A stretch of 64,000 nucleotides of DNA from Cinnamomum chago (taxonomy: Eukaryota; Streptophyta; Magnoliopsida; Laurales; Lauraceae). The notes under the pieces were generated by a model. It did no database searches and was not told the DNA's origin. It worked only from the letters and a program-made list of their open reading frames with translations. This document shows positions 30,751 through 42,215 of this stretch, piece by piece. Where the stretch lies: contig CP142457.1 in NCBI GenBank assembly GCA_038049695.1, positions 21,776,501 through 21,840,500 of the forward strand, in the 5' to 3' direction. The position numbers were made by a program, and so were the translations under genes. Each line of letters starts with the position of its first letter. Position 1 is the stretch's first letter.

Positions 30751-32510
30751 TGTTAGATTTTATGGTCTCAATACCAGTATATGATGAATAGATTGATTAA
30801 TTTCTTTATTTATCAATATAATCATGTTTTCCTTTCACGAGATGAATGGTGATTTATTACTTCATGCACATGACCAATATATATGACATAATGGTTCATG
30901 AGATGAACCGGGTCCCATTAATATATTAGATGTGATATATGTATATGGATGAGATCCACATACGGGAGATATGTGTCACAAATCTTATACTTAAAATATC
31001 TTCACAACCAGTGATGAGATTGGACACCTCATCTGACAAGGTTGCAGCATTTTGATCACTATGAGATAGTGTGATTTATCTCGATCATCAGAATGTAAGA
31101 TTCTGGATCATGGTGCTGGTACATTTGATGTATTGAAGGACCATGAGAAGCACCTTATACACTGTCTTTATTTTAAGGTCTGCTCTCAAAATTTCCTAGC
31201 AATAGGCTCATAATCCTGAGACATTAATGAACTCAAGTTTCTATCTATTCATTTGCTTTGAGTCACCAATGAGTGAGGCCAATTGTAGGTCAACACCTCG
31301 GTGATTTGGGTACTTGATAGAAGAGCTGTGGGAACATTCAATAGTCAAGATGGAATCTATCTTTAATATCCCCTTGTGCCAATTAATGAATTTATCATTG
31401 GTAAGTGCGCACCCATTCCGATTAAGAGTTAATTGGATCGGTACCATATGATCATTATAATTAATTGGGGCTCAAGGATAATAAGATATGGATCTAATTT
31501 GGTAGACAGGTCCATTTGATCCATGGATATAAATGGAGGGGCCTACTTGTGGTACTGTGGAAGTTTAGGGTCTTCATTGTAATTTATTCCTAAGACTGGA
31601 GTGCAATTGCATTTATATAGTGGAGTTATTTGCAATTAACTGTGGGCCCGGATTGCACATGAGATGTGGGGTCGCGTGTCCCAGTTGGAGCCAGCTTTCT
31701 AAGGAATCCCTAGTGGTCCCCACGCTAGCCCAATATATTAGAAAGATACTAATTCTACTTAAACTCTAAAAGGAAGGTTACTATTTCTATTTGAAGTGAG
31801 ACTTCTAATAGTGGTAATGGTAAGCTACTAATTAATAATGGAAGTAGGACTTCTATTTTAATTAGAAAGGAGAAAGTTACTAATAGTTGTGGAAGTAAGA
31901 CTTCTATGGCAATTAGTAAGGTAGATGTTTACTAATTTGTAATGGGAGTTAAACTTCTATTTCAAATAGGAAAAGAGGAGTTGTGGAAGGCTATAAATAG
32001 AGGAATACTCCTCTCAAATTCGTGCATAATTAATAGAGCACTTTCAGCCCCCTTGTGCAAGAGTTGTACAAGTCATCTTCCTCTCAAAGTTCCCCTCTCT
32101 TTCACCTTTGGTTCCTTAGAGTTACTAGTATGGTTTTCTCTTGAGGATTCCACCATCTTCTTGAGAAAAGAGATCTAATACGGGACATAGCGTTGGAAGA
32201 TCAAAAGGAGTTGAAGATTCTGATTTGGATTGTGAAGTTGTTCATCACCAAAGTAAAGAAATCAAATCCTCCATTAGAGCACAACAAAGCTCCAAAGGTA
32301 TATCTACATCCTTGTATGTTGTGTATTTCGTGGGAGCATGTTTATGTTCTGTTTTCTATCTTCTAGATAGTAGTTGTTGCTGTACATGGCTATGAGATTG
32401 AGGGAATTGCATCATGGATTGGGTTTGTTGCATTCTAGACAATTGATCCCTGCATCAAGTGGGTCAAAAGTTTTTGAAACCTGTCTGGAAGGCCCACCTA
32501 TATTCCAACA
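30751..32510 (+). repeat. 3' LTR of copia element B
   Basis: 1760 bp, preceded by a degraded PPT (CAAGTGGTAGAT, 30739-30750; AAGTGGGAG in element A). TATAAATAG at 31992-32000. Its end abuts satellite DNA at 32511. Confidence 0.9.
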
Positions 32511-33565
32511 TTTCGGGTGTCCTTGTCTTGTCTTACCCCTTTAAATCCATTTGAAGGGATTTTGGGACGGGATGCGATTTTTAGGATATATTGAGCTACT
32601 TTTTGGTTTAAAACGGATTTCGGGCGAACCTTGGGTATGGAAAACACTTTCATGGAGTCCAGTGCTTGTAAAGGTGAAAACCAGAACTTCGTACGGGTCG
32701 TACAGTACTTTGGTACGAAAACACAATATATACGGCTCTAGAAATTTGTTGACTCCACATTGCGATTTTCAGGATATTTCGAGCTACTCTTCGGTTTACT
32801 ACGTGTTTCGGGCGAATCTTGGGTATGGAAATCACTTTCGGGGAATTCAGTGTTTGCAAAGGCGAAAATCGGAACTTCGTGCGAGGGTCGTACGGTACTT
32901 TTGAACAAAAACATAATCTGTGCGGCTCTAGAAAGTTGTTGACTCAACACTATGTTTCATGCGACCCTTGGTCCAAACACACCCTTTAGAAAAATCTGGG
33001 ATTGCGTTTTACTCTAAATTGGGTTTCGGGTGTCGCTGTCTTTCCTTACGCCTCTAAATCCATTTGAAGGGATTCTGGGTTGAGATGCACTTTCTACGGT
33101 CATTTGGTACGAAAACACAATCTATGCGTCTCTAGAATATGGTTGACTCTACACTGTGTTTTAATGCGACTCTGCGTCCAAAGACTCCCACTAGAAAATT
33201 CCGGGATCACGTTTTACTCTAGAAGGGGTTTCGGGTGTCCTTCTCTTGTCTCACGCCTCGAAATCCATTTGAAGGTATTCTGGGTTGAGATGCACCTTTT
33301 AGGATATTTCGAGCTACTTTTCGGTTTAAAACGGGTTTCGGGCGAACCTTGGGTAAGGTAAACACTTCCGGGGAGTTCTGTGTTTGTGAAGGCGAAAATC
33401 CGAACTTCGTACGGGTCGTACGTTGCTTTTGTACGAAAACAGAATCATTGCGGCTCTAGGAAATTGTTGACTCCAGACTATGTTTCTTGCGACTCTAGGT
33501 CCAAAGACACCCTCTAGAAAAATTCGGGATCACGTTTTAATCTAAAAGGAGTTTCAGGTGTCCTT
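32511..33565 (+). repeat. Satellite array, heterogeneous forward block, part 1
   Basis: Monomers begin about TTTCGGGTGTCCTTGTC and contain AAATCCATTTGAAGG, CGAGCTACTTTTCGGTTTAA, GTACGAAAACA and GTTGACTC. The starts at 32511, 33025 and 33229 are irregularly spaced, so some monomers are deleted or fused. The block directly abuts copia element B. Confidence 0.9.
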
Positions 33566-34208
33566 TGAAAGTCCGCTATGGATCCTAACCCTAGAGGGGG
33601 GGGGGGTGAATAGGGTGTGCTACAAGCCTTGAAAAAGGTTGGAAATGAATGGACTTTATAGCCAAAAAGTTGCCAACGGCTAGTTCTCGGTCGACCGGCA
33701 AAGAGGTCTCGGTCGACCGAGAAGGCACAACGGTCAGATTTCTGACCGTTGGAGGTTTCAGTTCAAAACTGAGTTTTTACCTCCAGTTGTCTCGGTCGAC
33801 CGAGACCTGTGTCTCGGTCGACCGGCGACACTGCCGGGACTCCCCCCTTTTTGCAACTTTTGCAAATTTGAAGTTTTAGCTTGGGGGACCTTTTTACCTA
33901 CTAAATCAAGCTTGGAAAACATGTTTTAAAGATTCTAATGGTTTTTAAAACATGACATAAAAAGCCTAAAAAGATTCAAAACTTTTAAAACAAAGGCTTG
34001 CTTGATTTCTAGAAAACTCTTTTCTAAAACAAATGCATCCAAGATAAAAAGACAAATCATGCATAAATCAATACTTTTACAAATCTTAAAACCAATGCAT
34101 GAATAAATCAAGATTTCAAGTTTAACTAAAACAATGCAAGTGTGTGTGAATCAAATGATGCTAGAATGAAATGCATCCATCAAATTGCAATCTACAAAAT
34201 TCCTAACA
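33566..34208 (-). mobile_element. Internally deleted SIRE-like solo LTR with 5-bp TSD
   Basis: It begins TGAAAGTCCG (plus) and ends CCTAACA, flanked by TCCTT at 33561-33565 and 34209-34213, inside the satellite. Only 643 bp remain. Relative to the 40260 copy, about 1.17 kb is missing between GTGCTACAA and GCCTTGAAAAAGG, joined at a CAA shared by both sides. The TATA and minisatellite region is lost; the palindrome cluster is retained. The G-run at its left end is longer (11) than in the 2550 and 60486 copies (7). Confidence 0.9.
33686..33826. repeat. Palindrome cluster in deleted SIRE-like LTR
   Basis: Four GGTCGACC sites in two pairs around an AACGGTCAGATTTCTGACCG hairpin, as in the 2550 LTR. 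Confidence 0.9.
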
Positions 34209-37200
34209 TCCTTGTCTCGTCTTACAACTCTAAATCCATTAGAAAGGATTTTGGGTTGAGATGCGATCTTTTAGGATGTTTCGTGCTACTTTTCGGTATA
34301 AAACAGGTTTCGGGCGAACCTTGGGTATGGAAAACACTTTCGTGGAGTTCAATGTTTTTCAAGGCGAAAACCCGAACTTCGTGCGTGTCGTACGTTACTT
34401 TTGTACGAAAATAGAATCCTTGCAGCTAGAGGAAATTGTTGACTCCACACTGTGTATCTTACGACTCTGGGTCCAAGGACTCCCTCTAGAAAAATTCAAG
34501 ATCGTGTTTTAATCTAATATGCGTTTCGGGTGTCCTTGTCTTGTCTTACGCCTCTAAATCCATTTGAAGGGATTTTGTATCGGCATGCGATTTTTAGGAT
34601 ATTTTGAGCTACTTTTTGGTTTAAAACGGGTTTCGGGCGAACCTTGGGTATGGAAAAAACTTTTGGGGAGTCCAGTGCTTGTAAAGGTGAAAACTAGAAC
34701 TTCGTACGGGTCGTACAGTACTTTTGTACGAAAAGACAATATATGCGGCTCTAGAAAATTGTTGACTCCACACTGTGTTTCATTTGACACTGGGTCCGAA
34801 GGCTTACTTCAGAAAAATTTGGGATCAGGTTTTAATCTAAAAAGGGTTTCGGGTGTCCTAATCTTGTCTTACGCCTCGAAATCCATTTGAAGCTATTCTG
34901 GGTTGAGACGCGCTTTTTAGGACATTTCAAGCTACTTTTCGGTTTAAAACTGTTTTCGGGCGAAACCTGAGTATGGAAATCATTTTCGAGGAGTTCAATG
35001 TTTCTAAAGGCGAAAACCAGAACTTCGTGCGAGGGTCGTACAGTACTTTTGAAAGAAAACACAATCTACGGGGCTCTAGAAAATTGTACTGTGTTTCATG
35101 TGACTCTGGGTCCAAAGACTCCCATTAAAAAAATATGGGATTGCGTTTTACTCTAAAAGGGGTTTCGGGTGTCCTTGTCTTTTCTTATGCCTACAAATCC
35201 ATTTGAAAGGGATACTGGGATGAGATGCGCTTTTTAAGATTTTTCGAGCTACTTTTCGGTTTAAAACGAGTTTCGGCCGAATCTAGGGTAAGGAAAACAC
35301 TTTCGGGGAGTTCAATGTTTATAAAGGCGAAAACCCGAGGTTCGTGCGGGTCGTACGGTACTTTAGTATGAAAACACAATCAATGCGGCTCTCAAAAATT
35401 GTTGACTCCGCACTGTGTTTTAATGCGACTCTGGGTCCAAAGACTCCCTCTAGAAAAATTCAGGATCTCGTTTTACTCTAGAAGGGGAAAATTTCGGGTG
35501 TGCTTGTCTTGTCTCATGCCTTGAAATCAATTTTAAACTTATTCTGGGTTGAGATGCGCCTTTTGAGATATTTCGAGCAACTTTTCGGTTTAAAACGGGC
35601 TTCGGGCGAGCCTTGGGTATGGTAAACACTTTCGGGGAGTTCTCTGTTTGTAAAGGAGAAAACCCGAACTTCGTGCGGTCGTACGGTACTTTTGTACTAA
35701 AACAGAATCTTTGCGGCTCTAGGAAATTGTTGACTCCACACTGTGTTTCTTGCGACTCTGTGTCCAAAGGCAACCTCTAGAAATATCCGAGATCAAGTTT
35801 TAAACTAAAAAGTGTTTCGGGTGTCCTTGTGTTGTCTTACGCCTCTAAATCCATTTGAAGGGATTTTGGCTACTTTTCGGCTTAAAACTGTTATCGGGCG
35901 AAACCTGGGTATGGAAATCATTTTCGGGGAGTTCAATGTATCTAAAGGCGAAAACCCGAACTTCGTGCGAGGGTTGTACGATACTTTTGAAAGAAAACTC
36001 AATCTACGCGGCTCTAGAAAATTGTTGACTCAACACTGTGTTTCATGTAACTCTAGGTCCAAAGACTCCCTTTAAAAACATATGGGATTGCGTTTTACCC
36101 TAAAAGGGGTTTCGGGTGTCCTTGTCTTTTCTTACGCCTACAAATCCATTTGAAAGGGATACTGGGATGAGATGCGCTCTTTAAAATATTTCGAGCTACT
36201 TTTCGGTTTAAAATGGGTTTAGGGCGAATCTTGGGTAAGGAAAACACATTCGGGGAGTTCAGTGTTTGTAAAGGCGAAAACCCGAACTTCGTGCGGGTCG
36301 TACGGTCCTTTAGTACGAAAACACAATCTATGCGGCTCAAGAATATGGTTGACTCTACACTGTGTTTTAATGCGACTCTGGGTCCAAAGACTCCCTATAG
36401 AAAAATTCAGGATCGCGTTTTACACTAGAAGGGGAAAGTTTCTAGTGTGCTTGTCTTGTCTCACACCTCGAAATCCATTTTAAAGGTATTCTCGGTTGAG
36501 ATGCGCCTTTTGAGATATTTCGAGCTACTTTTCGGTTTAAAACTGGTTTTGGGCGAACCTTGGGTATGGTAAACACTTTCGGGGAGTTCTGTGTTTGTAA
36601 AGGCGAAAGCCCGAACTTCGTGCTGGTCGTACGGTACATTTGTACGAATACACAATCTATGCGGCTATAGAAAATTGTTGACTCTACACTGTGTTATAAT
36701 GCGACTCTGGGTCCAAAGACTCCCTCCAGAACAACCTAGGATCGCGTTTTACTCTAGAAGGGGTTTCGGGTGTCCTTCTCTTGTCTCGCCCCTCGAAATC
36801 CATTTGAAGGTATTCTGGGTTGACATTCGCCTTCTAGGATATTTCAAGCGACTTTTCGATTTAAAACGGGTTTCGGGCGAACCTTGGGTATGGTAAACAC
36901 TTTCGTGGAGTTCTCTGTTTGTAAAGGAGAAAACCCGGACTTCGTGCGGGTCGTACGGTACTTTTGTACTAAAACAGAATCTTTACGGCTCTAGGAAATT
37001 GTTGACTCCACACTGTGTTTCTTGCGACTCTGTGTCCAAAGGCAACCTCTAGAAATATTCGGGATCGAGTTTTAAACTAAAAAAGGTTTGGGGTGTCCTT
37101 GTGTTGTCTTACGCCTCTAAATCCATTTGAAGGGATTTTTGGATGAGATGCGATTTTTAGGATATTTCGAGCTACTCTTCGGTTTAGTACGTGTTTCGGG

Positions 37201-39724
37201 CGAATCTTGGGTATGGAAATCACTTTCGGAGAGTTTAGTGTTTGCAAAGGCGAAAACCGAAACTTCGTGGGAGGGTCGTACGGTACTTTTGAACGAAAAC
37301 ATAATCTGTGCGGCTCTAGAAAGTTGTTGACTCAACACTGTGTTTCATGCTACCCTTGGTCCAAACACACCCTTTAGAAAAATCTGGGATTGCGTTTTAC
37401 TCTAAATGGGGTTTCGGGTGTCCCTGTCTTTCCTTACGCCTCTAAATCCATTTGTAGGGATTCTGGGTTGAGATGCTCTTTTTAAGATATTTCGAGCTAC
37501 TTTTCGGTTTAAAACGGGTTTCGGGCGAATCTTGGGTAAGGAAAACACATTCGGACAGTTCAGTGTTTGTAAAGGCGAAAACCCGAGGTTCGTGCGGGTC
37601 GTACGGTGCTTTGGTACGAAAACACAATCTATGCGTCTCTAGAATATGGTTGACTCTACACTGTGTTTTAATGCGACTCTGCGCCCAAAGACTCCCTCTA
37701 GAAAGTTCTGGGATCACGTTTTACTCTATAAGGGGTTTCGGGTGTCCTTTTCTTGTCTCACGCCTCGAAACCCATTTGAATGTATTCTGGGTTGTGATGC
37801 ACCTGTTAGGATATTTCGAGCTACTTTTCGGTTTAAAACGGGTTTCGGGCGAACCTTGGGTAAGGTAAACAGTTCTGGGGAGTTCTGTGTTTGTGAAGGC
37901 GAAAACCCGAACTTCGTACGAGACGTACGTTGCTTTTGTACGAAAATAGAATCATTGCAGCTCTAGGAAATTGTTGACTCTACACTCTGTTTCTTGCGAC
38001 TCTGGGTCCAAAGGCACCCTCTAGAAAAATTCGGGATCACGTTTTGATCTAAAAGGAGTTTCGGGTGTCCTTGTCTCGTCTTACAACTCTAAATCCATTC
38101 GAAAGTATTTTGGGTTGAGATGCGATCTTTAGCATATTTCGTGCGGGTCGTACGGTACTTTAGTACGAAAACACAATCAATGCGGCTCTATAAAATGGTT
38201 GACTCTACACTGTGTTTTAATGCGACTCTGGGTCCAAAGACTCCCTCTAGAAAAATTCAGGATCGTGCTTTACTCTAGAAGGGGAAAGTTTCGAGTGTGC
38301 TTGTCTTGTCTCACTCCTCGAAATCCATTTAAAGGTATTCTGGGTTGAGATGCGCCTTTTGAGATATTTCGAGCTACTTTTCGGTTTAAAACGGGTTTCA
38401 CGCGAACCTTGGGTATGGTAAACACTTTCGGGGAGTTCTGTGTTTGTAAAGGCGAAAACCCGAACTTCGGGCCGGTCGTACGGTACTTTTGTACGAATAC
38501 ACAATCTATGTGACTCTAGAAAATTGTTGACTCTACACTGTGTTATAATGCGACTCTGGGTCCAAAGACTCCCTCCAGAACAATCTAGGATCGCGTTTTA
38601 CTCTATAAGGGGTTTCGGGTGTCCTTCTCTTGTTTCACCCCTCGAAATCCATTTGAAGGTATTCTGGGTTGACATTCGCCTTCTAGGATATTTCGAGCGT
38701 CTTTTCTGTTTAGAACGGGTTTCGGGCGAACCTTGGGTATGGTAAACACTTTCGGGGAGTTCTCTGTTTGTAAAGGAGAAAACCCGAACTTCGTGCGGGT
38801 CGTACGGTACTTTTGTACTAAAACAGAATCTTTGCGGCTCTAGGAAATTATTGACTCTGCACTGTGTTTCTTGCGACTCTTTGTCCAAAGGCAGCGTCTA
38901 GAAATATTCGGGATCAAGTTTTAAACTAAAAAAGGTTTCGGGTGTCCTTGTCTTGTCTTAAACCAAAGACTCCCTCTAGAAAATTTCGGGATCACGTTTT
39001 ACTCTAGAAGGGGTTTCGGGTGTCCTTCTCTTGTCTCACGCCTTGAAATCTATTTGAAGGTATTCTGGGTTGAGATGCACCTTTTAGGATATTTCGAGCT
39101 ACTTTTCGGTTTAAAACGGGTTTCGGGCGAACCTTGGGTAAGGTAAACACTTCCGGGGAGTTCTGTGTTTTGAAGGCGAAAACCCGAACTTCGTACGAGT
39201 CGTACGTTGCTTTTGTACAAAAACAGAATCATTGCGGCTCTAGGAAATTGTTGACTCCACACTATGTTTCTTGCGACTCTGCGTCCAAAGGCACCCTCTA
39301 GAAAAATTCGGGATCACGTTTTGATCTAAAAGGAGTTTCGGGTGTCCTTGTCTCGTCTTACAACTCTAAATCCACTCGAAAGGATTTTGGCTAAAGATGC
39401 GATCTTTAGGATATTTCGTGTTACTTTTCGGTATAAAACAGGTTTCGGGTGAACCTTGGGTATGGAAAACACTTTCGGGCAGTTCAATCTTTATAAAGGC
39501 GAAAACCCGAACTTCGTGCGGGTCGTCCGGTGCTTTTGTACGAAAACACAATCTATACGTCTCTAGAATATGGTTGACTCTACACTGTGTTTTAATGCGA
39601 CTCTGGGTCCAAAGACTCCCTCTAGAAAATTCCAATATCACGTTTTACTCATGAAGGGGTTTCGGGTGTCCTTCTCTTGTCTTACGCCTCAAAATCCATT
39701 TGAAGGTATTCTGGGTTGAGATGC
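34209..39724 (+). repeat. Satellite array, heterogeneous forward block, part 2
   Basis: About 17 monomers. Successive TTTCGGGTGTCC-type starts are mostly 316-328 bp apart, with shortened units of 295, 231 and 77 bp (near 36110, 38290 and 39015). The three monomer types of the right block cannot be followed in regular order here, and sequence divergence between neighbours is higher. No coding gene seen. Confidence 0.9.
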
Positions 39725-40259
39725 ACACCCAAGATTCACCCGAAACCCGTAGTAAACCGAAGAGTAGCTCGGAATATCCTAAAAATCGCATCTCATTCCA
39801 AAATGCCTTCATTTGGATTTAGAGGCGTACGACAAGACAAGGACACCCGAAACCCTTTTTAGTTTAAAACTTGATCCCGGATATTTCTAGAGGTTTCCTT
39901 TGTACACAGAGTCGCAAGAAACACAGTGTGGAGTCAAGAATTTCCTAACGCCGCAAAGATTCTGCTTTAGTACAAAAGTATCGTACGACCCGCACGAAGT
40001 TCGGGTTTTCTCCTTTACAACCAGAGAACTCCCCGAAAGTGTTTACCATACCCAAGGTTCGCCCGAAACCTGTTTTAAACCGAAAAGTAGCTCGAAATAT
40101 CCTAAAAGGTGCATCTCAACCCAGAATACCTTCAAATGGATTTCGAGGCGTGAGACAAGAGAAGGACACCCCCCTTCTAGAGTATAACGTGATCCTGGAA
40201 TTTTCTAGAGGGAGTCTTTGGACCAAGAGTCGCATTAAAACACAGTGTAGAGTCAACCA
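39725..40259 (-). repeat. Satellite array, inverted block, first part
   Basis: Orientation flips within ATGCAC/ACCCAAGATT at about 39725. From here the monomers run on the minus strand in the type order of the right block. The LTR at 40260 interrupts inside CAACCA/TATTCTCGAG. Confidence 0.9.
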
Positions 40260-42215
40260 TGAAAAGTCCTTGGGATCCTAACCCTAGAGGGGGGGGGGGG
40301 GGTGAATAGGGTGTGCTACAAATACGACCAATTAAGACAAATTTTAATTTCTTAACAAAAACTAGTCACATGTGATGATTAAACATACAATATGCGGAAG
40401 CTCAAATAAACAATCACCACAAAAGCATGCACCACAACACCAATGTTTATAGTGGTTCGGCCTCAATGCCTACATCCACTACCGGCTTGTGAATCCAACA
40501 CCCCACCGGATTTCCACTATTTATGCTTTTTACTAGGCTAAGCAATAACCCTTACAATGTTGTTTTTCTAGGCTAAACAACAACCTCTCAATGTGCTTTT
40601 CTAGGCTAAGCAATAACCTTTACAAAATGCTTTTCTTAGGTTAAGCAATAACCTTTACAAAATGCTTTTCTTAGGCTAAGCAATAACCTTACAAGATGCT
40701 TTTCTTGGGCTAAGCAATAACCTTTACAAATAAAGATTTCTCTAAGAAAGTGTCTTCACAAAAGATCACTCTAAGAGATACAAATTAAGCTCAAATAAAT
40801 TTGCCTCTAAATAGGCGGATATGAAAATGAAAACTAACTCACACAAACACTCAAAGAAATGCAAAGATGTATGCTTATGAAGTGTGTGTGTGAAAACTTC
40901 AATCAAGTTTAAAAGTAAGCTCAATCAATTTATGCTTAATGCAATTCGAAAGTTTAAGGCACAAAAAGATATGATTGAAGTTCTATGCAAATCACTTGAA
41001 CAATTACACACTTGTGAATGATATGAAAATCTAAAGATCACAAGTTGTAAGAAAGTGTTTAAGCCTAATCAAGTGATGCATGTGTAATGTTGTTTTCAAA
41101 ACTAATTTGACTAAAGATTAAATGAATGAAAACAACAAGGGAAGTTTCAACCAAGTGAAATAATCATGCAATAAAAGAATTCAAAGATTTAGGCTAAGCA
41201 TGATTAAGAAAGTTTAAAACACAACTTAGGTTGAAATCAAAGTGATGAATCCAATCTTGAATATCAAAGATGAAGGGAAGAAGGGATTCAACATATCATT
41301 GTTATCATGCTTGAAAACATTTTCCAAAGTTTCAAATAAAGCACATAACAAATGATTAATTAAAAGTAAAACTTACTTGGAGATTTAACTTAGTTGATCC
41401 AAGCTTAAGCTTCACTTAATGACCCTCTAGCCTTTCCAACTTCATCCCCTTTCTTTGGCTCCAATATAGTCTCAAAGGTTCATAGTTCAAGCCTTGAAAA
41501 AGGTTGGAAAAGAATGGATTTTATAGCCAAAAAGTGTCCAACGGCTAGTCCTCGGTCGACTGGCAAAGGGGTCTCGGTCGACCGAGAAAGCACAACGGTC
41601 ATATTTCTGACCGTTGGCATGTTACAGTTCAGGTTCTGGAAAAATGACTTCCAGTTGTCTCGGTCGACCGAGACCTGTATCTCGGTCGACCGGCGACACT
41701 GCCGGGACACCCTCCCATTTACAAAAAATGCAACTTTTGCATATTTGAAGGTTTTTCTTTGGGGGACCTTTTGGCCACTAAATCAAGCTTGGAAAAACAT
41801 GTTTTAAAGATTCTAATGGTTTTTAAAACATGAACATAAAAAGCCTAAAAAGATTTGAAAGTTTAAAACCATGCGGCTAGCTTGATTTGATAAAACTCTT
41901 TTCAAAAGAAAATGCATACAAAAATGATTCTTTTTGTGAAGAATGTATGCAAGGCTCAAACCTAAATTCTCAACATGATTTTCCAAATATAATGCACAAG
42001 GAAATAGGTTTTCAAAAGAGTTTGGGTTTCAAAACCAATGCATCCAAGTTTAGAACCAAAACATGGATAAAACAAAAAACTTTTCCAAATCTAAAACGCT
42101 ATGCATGTATAAAACCAGATTTCAAGGTTTTCTAAAACGATGCAAGTGTGTGTAAATCAAATGATGCTAAAGTGCAAATGCATCCATCAAATTGCAAATT
42201 ACAAAATCCCTAACA
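40260..42215 (-). mobile_element. SIRE-like solo LTR with 5-bp TSD inside satellite
   Basis: It begins TGAAAAGTCC and ends CCCTAACA on plus, 1956 bp, flanked by AACCA at 40255-40259 and 42216-42220. Removing it with one AACCA restores an ordinary satellite sequence. TATA (minus CTATAAACA-like) is near 40446-40454. A 14-base G run is near 40289-40302. It belongs to the same subfamily as the deleted copy at 33566 (both start TGAAA). Confidence 0.92.
41551..41692. repeat. Palindrome cluster in the 40260 LTR
   Basis: Four sites (one decayed to GGTCGACT) with the AACGGTCA/TGACCGTT hairpin between the pairs, at the same place as in sister LTRs. Confidence 0.88.

Larger units (their letters stand above)
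23473..32510 (+). mobile_element. Ty1/copia element B (Angela/BARE-like), complete LTRs, decayed, spliced-type gag
   Basis: LTRs 23473-25232 and 30751-32510 are both 1760 bp, beginning TGTTAGATTTTATGG and ending ATATTCCAACA. PBS and PPT remnants lie inside. It is the same family as element A, in opposite orientation. About a dozen substitutions separate the first 480 bp of the two LTRs, so it is not very recent. The flanks CATGA (left) and TTTCG (right) are not a TSD, so the element's borders were rearranged after insertion. It lacks the 104-bp intron of element A. Confidence 0.9.

Noticed and set aside
23468-32515. Target-site duplication for copia element B
   Set aside because: CATGA on the left and TTTCG on the right do not match.
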